Shown one piece after another: positions 57,427 to 64,000 of a stretch of 64,000 nucleotides of DNA. Positions within the stretch are counted from its first letter, which is position 1. Every line of letters starts with the position of its first letter. Both the position numbers and the translations under genes were made by a program. Under the pieces are notes generated by a model. That model saw only the letters and a list, made by a program, of their open reading frames with translations. It ran no database searches and was not told the origin of the DNA. Source of the DNA: CALMKX01 sp036274895 (GTDB taxonomy: Bacteria; Acidobacteriota; Thermoanaerobaculia; Multivoradales; SZUA-115); assembly GCA_036274895.1 (NCBI GenBank), contig DASUEU010000058.1, forward strand, positions 151,645-215,644, in the 5' to 3' direction.

Positions 57427-59036
57427 GGTCTCTCTCTCTCGTTGACAGCGAGCTCCCCGTTGCGGGGTAGCTCGAGCTCGAACCAGGCGCCGCCTTCGGG
57501 ACGGTTGCCGGCGAGCAGCCGGCCGCGATGGTCCTCGACGATCGAGCGCGAGATCGCGAGGCCGAGGCCGGTGGATCCCCTCCCGGAGTAGAAGGGCTCG
57601 AAGATGTGCTGCAAATCCTCCTGCGACAAGCCCGGCCCCCGATCGGCGACTCTCAGCCGTGCCGAGCCCGCATCGGATTCGAGCCGGATCTCGACCTCGC
57701 CGCCCCCGGGCTGGGCCTGGGCGGCGTTGAGCAGCAAGTTCAGCAGAACCTGGCCGATTCCGGTGGGATCTCCTTCGACCACACAGGGGCCCTGCGGCAA
57801 GGTGAGGCGCAACCTCACCCCCTCGAGGGCCGGGTCCTGCTCGGCCAGCGTCGCCATGCTGGTCACCACTCCGGCGAGATCCACCGCTTCCCGGGCACCT
57901 CGGCCGGGAGCGGCGAGATTGAGCACCTGGCGGGTGATGCGGGCGATGCGATCGAGCCCCTCGCGAACCCGCGAGGCGAGGTCGGCAGCATCTGCGGTGC
58001 GAGGGTCGGTACCGAGATCCTCCTCGAGCAGGCGCAGGTAGTTGGCCATCCCCTCCAGGGGGTTGTTGATCTCGTGGGCGATGCCCGCCGCCATCCGCCC
58101 CACGCTCGCCAGGCGCTCGTTGTGCGCGTAGCGTCGCTCGAGCTCACGCAGCTGCCGCTGGTAGGCGTTCTCCGCCTCGAGCTCGCCGGCACGCCGGGCC
58201 TGGCGCAGGGCGACCAACCCGAGGGCGACGGTGAGCAGGGCCACCGCCGCGGCGACGAAGGTGGTGGTGGCGAGGCGCCCGGTGAGGGCCTCGACCGAGC
58301 CGACCAGCCGGCGGCCTTCCTCGCGACGGGCCAGGGTCCAGGCGATCGGCGGCTCCCAGCCGGGAGAGACGACCCCGGTGGTGACCACCACCTCCTCGCC
58401 TTCGACCCTCGATCCGGTGGTGCCCGGAGCGACGGTCGGGGCCACGGGCGTCAGCCGCAGCCGATCCTCGAAACCCGGCACCGCGCCTTGCAGGACCTCG
58501 TGGGGATCGAGCACGACCTCGACCCGGCCCCCTCCAGGCTCCGAGCCGAGGGCCCAGCCGGTACGCCAGCCCGCCGCCTCGGCTCGGCTCGGCAGCAGGG
58601 CCGGCGCTCCCTCCCGCCGTCCCGCGACCAGCAGCAGGTTGCCGGCGCCGTCGAGCACCGCGAGCTCCATCACTGCTGCATGGGAGGTGAGGAAGAGGAT
58701 CGCCGATCCCTCGAGGTCGAGCCGGCCCCAGCGGCGCGCCACCGGGTCAGTCTCGGCGAAGATCGCGGTCGAGCGCGCGAGGGGAGACGCCTGGGCGAGG
58801 AAGATCAAGTCTCCCCGCAAGCCGGCGAGTGCCGCCTCCAGGGCTCGGCCATGGGCCCGGGTCTGCCAGGCGAGATCCTCGAGGGCGAGCCGCTCGGCGA
58901 CCTTGCGGCCGTCGTAGACGCTCCAGATCCCGGCGGCATTGGCTGTAACCAGGAGAGCCAGCAGCAGGAGGGTCAGCCGCCCACCGGCGGTGGTGGGGAT
59001 GGGTGGGCGCCGTTCATGCCGAGACTCGAGCTTCAG
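57423..59036 (-). CDS. Membrane sensor histidine kinase
   Basis: About 537 aa. N-terminal TM helix ('LTLLLLALLVTANAAG', near 21-36), a periplasmic sensor domain (about 40-255) of no known class, a second TM ('TTFVAAAVALLTVALGLVAL'), then HisKA with phosphoacceptor H321 in 'RMAAGIAHEINNPLEGMANY'. The ATPase domain has N-box 'VLLNLLLNAAQA', G1 'VADRGPGLS' and G2 'GSTGLGLAIS'. It phosphorylates the NtrC-type partner encoded next. No ATG, GTG or TTG precedes the first TM helix in frame. CTG 59036, with GGAGGT 4 nt upstream, is the best start; the first usual start is TTG 58820, which would lose the helix. Confidence 0.8.
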   Translation of the reverse strand: MKLESRHERRPPIPTTAGGRLTLLLLALLVTANAAGIWSVYDGRKVAERLALEDLAWQTRAHGRALEAALAGLRGDLIFLAQASPLARSTAIFAETDPVARRWGRLDLEGSAILFLTSHAAVMELAVLDGAGNLLLVAGRREGAPALLPSRAEAAGWRTGWALGSEPGGGRVEVVLDPHEVLQGAVPGFEDRLRLTPVAPTVAPGTTGSRVEGEEVVVTTGVVSPGWEPPIAWTLARREEGRRLVGSVEALTGRLATTTFVAAAVALLTVALGLVALRQARRAGELEAENAYQRQLRELERRYAHNERLASVGRMAAGIAHEINNPLEGMANYLRLLEEDLGTDPRTADAADLASRVREGLDRIARITRQVLNLAAPGRGAREAVDLAGVVTSMATLAEQDPALEGVRLRLTLPQGPCVVEGDPTGIGQVLLNLLLNAAQAQPGGGEVEIRLESDAGSARLRVADRGPGLSQEDLQHIFEPFYSGRGSTGLGLAISRSIVEDHRGRLLAGNRPEGGAWFELELPRNGELAVNERERP

Positions 59037-59163
59037 GGCGACCTCCGAGGCGCAGGGTGAGCCAGATCTGGACGCAATGATCTTGCCATCCCGCAGGCCC
59101 CGTTCCTGGCTCCATCAAAGACCGCCCGTCGCATCGATCATAGAATCAATGATAAGAGTCCGC

Positions 59164-60525
59164 TCAAGCGACGATCGGAAGGCGGGAGCCCGTAATCTCT
59201 GCCTGATAGAGGTTCTCCCGCTCGAGCGCGTTCATCTGGCACATCGGCACCGCCTGCCACTCGCCGTCACGCTCCACGGCGCCACGGAACGAGCAGGCCG
59301 CCAGTCGCTCGGTGACCTCCTGGCCGCCCTGCCGCACCTGGGCGGAGCTCATGAAGTTGTGGAGGACGACGTTGAAGCCCCCCACCTCCCGCGCGGCGAC
59401 GCGCCGGAGCAGCTCGGGCAAGGACAGGCGCTCCTGCTCGAGACGCAGCATCAGGTAGCGCCAGAGGCTCCGCAACACCTCGGGGTGGCGCGCAATCACA
59501 CCCGCCTTGCGCAAGAGGGAGTCGGAGAAGCTCTCACCGCGGGCACCGATGCCGCCGAAGCGCTCCAGGATCCCGCTCCAGAAGGCCCGGCTGTCGGGGT
59601 CGGAGGGGATCAGGTCGATCACTCGCCCTTCCGGGAAGAGAACCAGCAAGCTGGTCATGTTGCTGCACTCGGGGTGGCCGAACCAGAGGTTGTCGCGCGC
59701 CATGTCGGCGCCCACACCGGCGCAGATCTCGCCCCAGACCGCCTCGGCGGTGACCGGCCGGGCCGAGAAGCGGGTGCGCCCCACGTCCGCCTCGGTCTGG
59801 AAGGAGATCAGCCGGAAGGCGTCGAGGTGCCGGCGATCCGCGCGCAGCCAGTGCAAGATCTCGCCGATCGAGCCCAGATTCGCTTCGGTGACGGTCACCG
59901 TGTGGGCGGCGAAGAAGTCGATCCCGGTGTCCCGGCGCACCGACAGGAGCAAATCGACGAAGGCCTCGCGCAGGGGGTGCAGGTCGGCCTCGCGGCGCAG
60001 CTTGGCGATGGGGTAGCCGGCTCGCCCGGCCATGGTGATGTCGATGTGGAGGGCGAGCTTGCGCAGCCCCCCTTCGCGTACCAGGCGGGCCAGGAAGGCC
60101 GGGTTCTCGAGCAGCAGCTGGCCGTGGGTCATCAGCATGGGCACCACGCCGGCGTCGTTGGCATAGCGCACCACGGCGACCAGCTCCTCCGGGCGACCGG
60201 CCCGGAAGTAGGCGTCCACCACGTCCCCACCGGTGATCTGCAGCCCCTTGCCCGGCCCCAGCAGGCGGCGGTTGGCGTCGATCTGCACCTTCATCTGCTC
60301 GAAGCTGGGCAGAGGCACCTGGTTGGCGTTCTTCGGCAGGTAGCAGTGGGTGCAGCCGAAGGAACAGAACGCCGGCCCCATGGTGTAGCCACAGTGCACG
60401 TGGTGCCGCCCCACTACCTGCCAGGGGGTGCGCAGATGCTCGGGCAGCTCGTTCCAGCGCGCGGCGAGCAGGCCCCGCATCTCCGCCGGGATCGGTTCCT
60501 CGAGGATCGACAGCCAGTCACGCAT
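59164..60525 (-). CDS. Radical SAM enzyme of unknown reaction
   Basis: A 453-aa radical SAM protein. The cluster motif is C54-x3-C58-x2-C61 in 'PAFCSFGCTHCYLPKNANQV', followed by 'GKGLQITGGDVVDAYFR' (GGE-like SAM site) and 'KLALHIDITMAGR'. The C-terminal part has further Cys ('HPECSNMTS', 'LAACSFRGAVE', 'VPMCQMNALERENLY'), so an auxiliary cluster is possible. No named family fits well. It is monocistronic and divergent from a DUF547 gene, separated from the kinase gene by 127 bp without features. ATG 60525 is preferred; 60609 and 60627 are also open. Confidence 0.75.
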   Translation of the reverse strand: MRDWLSILEEPIPAEMRGLLAARWNELPEHLRTPWQVVGRHHVHCGYTMGPAFCSFGCTHCYLPKNANQVPLPSFEQMKVQIDANRRLLGPGKGLQITGGDVVDAYFRAGRPEELVAVVRYANDAGVVPMLMTHGQLLLENPAFLARLVREGGLRKLALHIDITMAGRAGYPIAKLRREADLHPLREAFVDLLLSVRRDTGIDFFAAHTVTVTEANLGSIGEILHWLRADRRHLDAFRLISFQTEADVGRTRFSARPVTAEAVWGEICAGVGADMARDNLWFGHPECSNMTSLLVLFPEGRVIDLIPSDPDSRAFWSGILERFGGIGARGESFSDSLLRKAGVIARHPEVLRSLWRYLMLRLEQERLSLPELLRRVAAREVGGFNVVLHNFMSSAQVRQGGQEVTERLAACSFRGAVERDGEWQAVPMCQMNALERENLYQAEITGSRLPIVA

Positions 60526-60674
60526 CGCACACGGCCCCCAGGTCTTCGTCTTGCTGTACGAGGCTCCTGGCCGCTCGGATGAGGGTCTCACGCGGTCCAC
60601 GCCTTGCATTCGAGATCCCCGACTCATCCGGGCCGGCCCGACGCACGTACCAGGTGAGCGAAGGAGAACCCGGC

Positions 60675-61469
60675 ATGCCCACCACCCCCCAAAGCTTGAT
60701 CCTGTGCTCGATGTTGACCCTCACCCTCACCCTGACCACCGCCGCTGGGGGGGCCGAGAAGTTCTCCCACTCGGATTGGACGGATGTTCTGGCGAAGTAT
60801 GTCGATTCGGCGGGCCGCGTCAACTACGCCGGTCTCGCCCGCGACCGCGCCGCCTTGGACCGCTACGTCGCCGCCATCGAGAAGACCAGCCCGAAGTCGA
60901 GCCCCGAGCTCTTCCCCACCCGTGAGGAAGCCCTCGCCTACTACCTGAACGCCTACAACGCCATGGTGGTCAAAGGCGTGCTCGCCCGGCTGCCCGGCGT
61001 CGACACCGTCTGGACCCCCTTCGGCACCGGCTACAGCTTCTTCGTCGGCATGACGATCAAGATCGGCGGCCAGGAGACCAACCTCAAGAAGCTCGAGGAC
61101 GACGTGGTACGCGCCGAGTTCCAGGATCCACGCATCCACGCCGCTTTGAACTGCGCCTCGATCGGCTGCCCCCGGCTGCCCCAGAAGGCCTTCGAGCCCG
61201 CCACCCTCGACGCCGAGCTCGACGCCGAGATGCGCGAGTTCGTGGGCGAGGCCCGCAACTGCTCCGTGGACACCGCCCGGCGGCAGGTCAAGCTGTCGAA
61301 GATCTTCGACTGGTTCGCCGACGACTTCCTCGCGCACGAGCGCCGGCTGGGCAACGCCAGCCCCAACGTCCTCGACTACGTCAACCGCTACCGCGCCCCC
61401 GGCCAGCTGGTTCCCCGGGACTTCGCGGTCTCCTTCTTCGACTACGACAAGGGCCTCAACAAACAGTAG
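60675..61469 (+). CDS. DUF547-domain exported protein
   Basis: A 264-aa exported protein (signal peptide about 1-27). The DUF547 core is clear: 'VNYAGLARDRAALDRYVAAI', 'EEALAYYLNAYNAMVVKGVL', 'DDVVRAEFQDPRIHAALNCA' and 'SIGCPRL'. The conserved Cys/His and Asp residues of this papain-like or transglutaminase-like family are present, but its activity is unknown. AAGGAG lies 8 nt before ATG 60675. The last 14 bp overlap the end of the convergent methyltransferase gene. Confidence 0.85.
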   Translation: MPTTPQSLILCSMLTLTLTLTTAAGGAEKFSHSDWTDVLAKYVDSAGRVNYAGLARDRAALDRYVAAIEKTSPKSSPELFPTREEALAYYLNAYNAMVVKGVLARLPGVDTVWTPFGTGYSFFVGMTIKIGGQETNLKKLEDDVVRAEFQDPRIHAALNCASIGCPRLPQKAFEPATLDAELDAEMREFVGEARNCSVDTARRQVKLSKIFDWFADDFLAHERRLGNASPNVLDYVNRYRAPGQLVPRDFAVSFFDYDKGLNKQ

Positions 61470-62235
61470 CCCGGCGCCCCACGCCCCACCTCGGAACCCG
61501 CAGACAGTAGTCCTGGTAGGCCGGGCCGAAACGTGCGGCGAGGCTGCGTTCCTCGAAGCGCACGCCAACGAGGACGTAGGCCGTCATGGCGACGGCGAAG
61601 AGCAGGTGGCCGGCGGTCATCCGTGGCGTGGCCCACACGCCGAGCAGGAAGCCCAGGTACATCGGGTTGCGCAGCCGGGCGTAGAGCCCGCGAGTCACCA
61701 GCGTGGGCTCCGGCAGGGGCCGACCCCGCGCCCAGGCCACGGCAGGCGCCAGGCCGAAGAGCTGGAGGTGGCCGAGGGTCCAGGAGGCCACGAAGGACAG
61801 GACCCAGCCGATGAGGAAGAGCCCCCAGGCGACGGCCTCCGAGACCGAGCCCGGCGCGAACTCCCAAACCGGCGCCGGCAACGGCCGCCACTGCCACATC
61901 ACGAAGATCAGCGAGAGGCTCGCGATCAGGCCGTAGACGGCGCGCTCGGCCCAGGCCGGGAGGCGTCCCAGCACCAGGCGCTTCGCCGGCCCGCGAGCGA
62001 GCAGGCTGTGGGGCAGGGCGAAGGCCGCCAGCAAGCCGAGATCCCAAGCGGCATCGAGCCAGGAAGAGCCCCCGCCCTCGCCGTCGATCGTGGTGCCCAC
62101 CACGCGATTGGCCAGGAAGCCGATGAGGTAGAGGATGGTGCGCACGGCCAGGAAGTAGCTCGCCCAGCCGAAGGCCAGGCCCAGGGCCCGAAGGGCCAGG
62201 GGCGGCTGCCCTTCGCTGTGCGAAGATGACTCCAT
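61456..62235 (-). CDS. MddA-like methanethiol S-methyltransferase / NnrU family
   Basis: A 259-aa membrane protein with five or six helices. The C-terminal half carries the isoprenylcysteine-methyltransferase-like SAM motif 'TRGLYARLRNPMYLGFLLGV' and 'VRFEERSLAARFGPAYQDYC', with 'WATPRMTAGHLLFAVAMTAY' between them. That combination matches MddA, which methylates methanethiol to dimethyl sulfide; related NnrU-type proteins have other roles. The ATG (62233-62235) shares bases with the divergent gene's ATG in CATG, and a TACGAT box 7 nt upstream suggests a leaderless mRNA. There is no thiol-producing gene nearby to support the substrate. Confidence 0.78.
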   Translation of the reverse strand: MESSSHSEGQPPLALRALGLAFGWASYFLAVRTILYLIGFLANRVVGTTIDGEGGGSSWLDAAWDLGLLAAFALPHSLLARGPAKRLVLGRLPAWAERAVYGLIASLSLIFVMWQWRPLPAPVWEFAPGSVSEAVAWGLFLIGWVLSFVASWTLGHLQLFGLAPAVAWARGRPLPEPTLVTRGLYARLRNPMYLGFLLGVWATPRMTAGHLLFAVAMTAYVLVGVRFEERSLAARFGPAYQDYCLRVPRWGVGRRATVC

Positions 62236-63154
62236 GCGATCGATCGTACCCTGGCGTCGCCCCCTGGCCCTGCTGACCGCGATCGTGCTCCTCGGCGGTT
62301 GCGTCACCACTCGCACCACCAGCCGAACCCCCAGCGCCGAACGGGACAAGGGCGGCATCCAGGTCACCGTCTACGAGGACGACGACACCCGCCGCGAAGG
62401 CCGCGTGGGCCCCCGCTTCGTGGCCGGGGAGCTGGAGCGCCGGGCCGGCAAGGGCTGGGAGCCCGTGTTCAAGGCCCTGTCGCCCCGCTGGACGGTGGTC
62501 TCCCTGCCGCCGGGCAAGTACCGGGTGCGCTTCACCGCCCAGCTGGACGAGTCCGGCCACGCCGTGCGCCTGGACGATCCCGGCAAGGTGGTGCGGGTCA
62601 AGAAGGGCAAGGTCACCGAGGTCGAGACCGTGCTCGCGCACGTGCCGACGGGCTTGATCGTGGCCGGCGTGATCACGGCCGTGGTGGCCGCCGTGCTGCT
62701 CCACGAGTGGCTGGACGACCACGACCTGCCCCTGCCCCCCCTGCCGCCCCTGGACCACGTGGCCGAAGCGGTGTTCCAGATCACCCTCGACGCCACCTAC
62801 CTGGCGAGCGAGGTGCGCAGCGCCCCGGCTCTGCCGCCCCTGATGACCTCGCACTTCCCGGAAAATGATGCGCTGGTGGCGGCGAAGCGGGTGCGCGTGG
62901 TCTTCGCCTCCTCCGAGCCCTTGAACCCGGGCGACGTCGAAGCCCAGGGCATCACCGTGCTGGCCGAAGGCGCCGGCCTGCTCGCCGGGACGACGAGCTA
63001 CGATCCGGAGCACTGGTGGCTGGTCTGGGAGCCCGCAGGGAACCTGCCCCGCGGCGACCTGCTCCACGTCACCCTAGCCGCCGACGCCGCCGAAGACCTC
63101 GCCGGCAACGAGCTACCAGCGCCGATCTCCTTCCAGTTCCGCACGGCGCCGTAA
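62234..63154 (+). CDS. Lipoprotein with C-terminal Ig-like (Big_5) domain
   Basis: A 306-aa lipoprotein (lipobox 'LTAIVLLGGC', Cys 23). After a polar linker, a region of about 40-135 forms a beta-rich domain. A hydrophobic stretch follows ('GLIVAGVITAVVAAVLLHEW', about 139-158). The C-terminal 100 residues ('PENDALVAAKRVRVVFASSE' to 'AEDLAGNELPAPISFQF') match the SbsA Ig-like domain common in surface proteins. The start codon overlaps that of the divergent methyltransferase gene, and no ribosome site is present. Role unknown; probably attached to the outer membrane. Confidence 0.75.
   Translation: MRSIVPWRRPLALLTAIVLLGGCVTTRTTSRTPSAERDKGGIQVTVYEDDDTRREGRVGPRFVAGELERRAGKGWEPVFKALSPRWTVVSLPPGKYRVRFTAQLDESGHAVRLDDPGKVVRVKKGKVTEVETVLAHVPTGLIVAGVITAVVAAVLLHEWLDDHDLPLPPLPPLDHVAEAVFQITLDATYLASEVRSAPALPPLMTSHFPENDALVAAKRVRVVFASSEPLNPGDVEAQGITVLAEGAGLLAGTTSYDPEHWWLVWEPAGNLPRGDLLHVTLAADAAEDLAGNELPAPISFQFRTAP
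62243..62248 (-). promoter_or_regulatory. Putative -10 box (TACGAT) of mddA-like gene
   Basis: On the minus strand TACGAT ends 7 nt before ATG 62235. It lies inside the first codons of the divergent lipoprotein gene, so the promoter must overlap coding DNA. Confidence 0.4.
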
Positions 63155-63159
63155 CCACC

Positions 63160-63271
63160 GCGAGGGGTTAAAACCCCACGCACCCTAAACACGTCCCTGC
63201 CGGGACGGCGGAAACCGCCCCCGATGTCATCCCGACCGGAGGGCCGAAGGCCCGGAGCGGAGGGATCTCCC
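63160..63271. repeat. Composite repeat (GAGGGGTT hairpin, CGTCCC hairpin, GTCATCCCG unit)
   Basis: In the gap after the lipoprotein gene: GCGAGGGGTT/AAACCCCACGC hairpin (63160-63181), CGTCCC-TGC-CGGGACG (63192-63207), then a GATGTCATCCCGACCGGAGG unit with GGGCCGAAGGCCC inside, ending GGGATCTCC (to 63271). The three parts occur in the same order as in the block at 43192-43294, where the third is inverted. Nothing else is seen up to the DUF2442 gene. Confidence 0.75.
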
Positions 63272-63326
63272 CTTCCGGTCCCCTCTTCCCCGGCACTTCC
63301 TCAGCTCGGTCCTCCGCCCCTTCCAC

Positions 63327-63599
63327 TCAGGCAGCGCCTCTCCTGCGGGCAGGAGCCGGCGCCCCGCGCAGCAGTCCCGCCGCGCTCAGGTCTTCGTCCA
63401 CGTCGGGCCAATGGATCCCGAACCCGCCACCGGCGAGGCGCCAATTCGCCCGCTGTGCCGGGGTGGCGTGCAGGAGCCGCGGGTACCAGACCAGGGGCAC
63501 GGTGATGGTTCGGCCATCCGCCAAGTCGGCGCTCACGCTGTGCTCGTCGACCCGAACGTCGAGGATCCGCTCGCCTGTCTCAACTTCCAAGGTGCTCAT
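63327..63599 (-). CDS. DUF2442-family protein
   Basis: A 90-aa protein with 'ILDVRVDEHSVSADLADGRT' and 'ITVPLVWYPRLLHATPAQRA', then 'GGGFGIHWPDVDEDLSAAGL', which together define DUF2442. These small proteins are usually encoded next to DUF4160 and are suspected toxin-antitoxin partners; no activity is proven. It starts 20 bp inside the end of the DUF4160 gene, so the two are coupled. Confidence 0.88.
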   Translation of the reverse strand: MSTLEVETGERILDVRVDEHSVSADLADGRTITVPLVWYPRLLHATPAQRANWRLAGGGFGIHWPDVDEDLSAAGLLRGAPAPARRRGAA

Positions 63600-63816
63600 T
63601 CCACGCCTCCAAGAGCATCGGTTGATGCTGCTCGATCAAGTCCTGGATCCGCGTCAGCTCGTGGGCCGCGAAGCCGAGGCTGCGAGCCAACCCGACCGGG
63701 CTGAGCCAGAACTTCGCCGTTCGCTCGTCCCGATCGACGTGGACGTGGGGCGGCTCGTTGGGCTCGTGGCTGTAGAAATACACACGATAAGGCCCGGTCC
63801 TGAGGACGGTCGGCAT
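63580..63816 (-). CDS. DUF4160-family protein
   Basis: A 78-aa protein. 'MPTVLRTGPYRVYFYSHEPN', 'EPPHVHVDRDERTAKFWLSP' and the C-terminal helix 'HELTRIQDLIEQHQPMLLEA' are typical of DUF4160. It forms the first gene of a two-gene operon with DUF2442 (20-bp overlap), probably a toxin-antitoxin-like module. A TAGGAT box ends 6 nt before the ATG and no ribosome site is seen. Confidence 0.88.
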   Translation of the reverse strand: MPTVLRTGPYRVYFYSHEPNEPPHVHVDRDERTAKFWLSPVGLARSLGFAAHELTRIQDLIEQHQPMLLEAWNEHLGS

Positions 63817-63822
63817 CGGTCA

Positions 63823-63828
63823 ATCCTA
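63823..63828 (-). promoter_or_regulatory. Putative -10 box (TAGGAT) of DUF4160/DUF2442 operon
   Basis: On the minus strand TAGGAT ends exactly 6 nt before ATG 63816, the same geometry as at lysA, brnT and the phosphatase-TPR gene. Confidence 0.5.
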
Positions 63829-63895
63829 CCGGAGTGGCCCATGCGATCGGGAGCTGGCCGTGCGGATCTCCTTCCCGTTCAGCGCCGCCCCCGCC

Positions 63896-63941
63896 GTCAT
63901 CCCGACCGGAGGGCCGAAGGCCCGAAGCGGAGGGATCTCCC
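63896..63941. repeat. GTCATCCCG dispersed repeat, single copy
   Basis: A GTCATCCCGACCGGAGGGCC..GAGGGATCTCC unit almost identical to that at 63226-63271 and related to copies at about 18943, 43264 and 43325. The remainder of the window (63942-64000) shows no recognisable feature. Confidence 0.75.
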
Positions 63942-64000
63942 CTCCGGGCGGCCCCTTTGGAGTGCGGCGACGTGTCGCCGCTTTGCAGGCGCTTGAAAGC

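Noticed and set aside
1..64000. Search for tRNA, rRNA and riboswitches in the gaps.
   Set aside because: No cloverleaf with CCA-end features, rRNA core motif or convincing aptamer was recognised by eye; small RNAs cannot be excluded.

Overview
This 64 kb window is very GC-rich chromosomal DNA, densely packed with genes on both strands. Many neighbouring genes share 4-bp ATGA, GTGA or TTGA stop/start overlaps. No rRNA, tRNA or CRISPR array was seen. The gene content points to Acidobacteriota, perhaps Thermoanaerobaculia: Oar-type TonB receptors with a carboxypeptidase-like plug extension, phosphatase/sulfatase-TPR fusions, an ASPIC/FG-GAP (CRTAC1-like) lipoprotein, an eight-haem cytochrome, and secreted proteins with 'DGFESG' or 'PAATLLLPYFEV' motifs. 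This placement is inference from gene content; no marker gene was available.

Layout. 0-8.4 kb: the end of an arginine decarboxylase gene, then an amino-acid utilisation block. It has a minus-strand operon (M20 deacylase, YfcC-type permease, class III aminotransferase, P5C dehydrogenase) and a divergent permease-aminotransferase pair. 8.5-17.4 kb: a HigBA-like pair, an octahaem cytochrome, a lysA-led operon, a BrnTA pair with a frameshifted toxin, an M20 amidohydrolase and VapBC. 17.4-24.1 kb: a beta-lactamase-fold hydrolase, a sulfatase-TPR lipoprotein and a TonB receptor. 24.2-29.4 kb: a muropeptide-recycling cluster (MurQ; divergent alanine symporter, dipeptide epimerase, BadF-type sugar kinase, ChbG-type deacetylase). 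29.4-34.5 kb: a lower-GC accessory island with an antitoxin-like protein, a TIR-like protein next to a small membrane protein, a superfamily II helicase and RhuM. 34.5-47.5 kb: a Na+/solute symporter, exported proteins, MarR, HemW, a phosphatase-TPR protein and a PQQ-propeller operon. 47.5-54.3 kb: a DEAD-box-like protein with degenerate motifs, a vanadium haloperoxidase and two tandem paralogous surface proteins. 54.3-64 kb: a sigma54 two-component system in an operon with the CRTAC1-like lipoprotein, a radical SAM enzyme, a DUF547 protein, an MddA-like methyltransferase, a lipoprotein and a DUF4160/DUF2442 pair.

Two genome-wide habits stand out. First, palindromic dispersed repeats of several families sit exactly at gene ends and supply the stop codons of at least six or seven genes. 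One composite block sits at the 5' end of the sulfatase-TPR gene and seems to have displaced its start codon. Second, many genes have a TANNNT -10-like box only 6-10 nt before the start codon and no ribosome binding site, which suggests frequent leaderless transcription.

The most novel candidate is the two-gene TIR-like plus 2-3 TM protein module at 30137-31084. It looks like a sensor/effector pair for abortive infection and lies in a small defence-type island.
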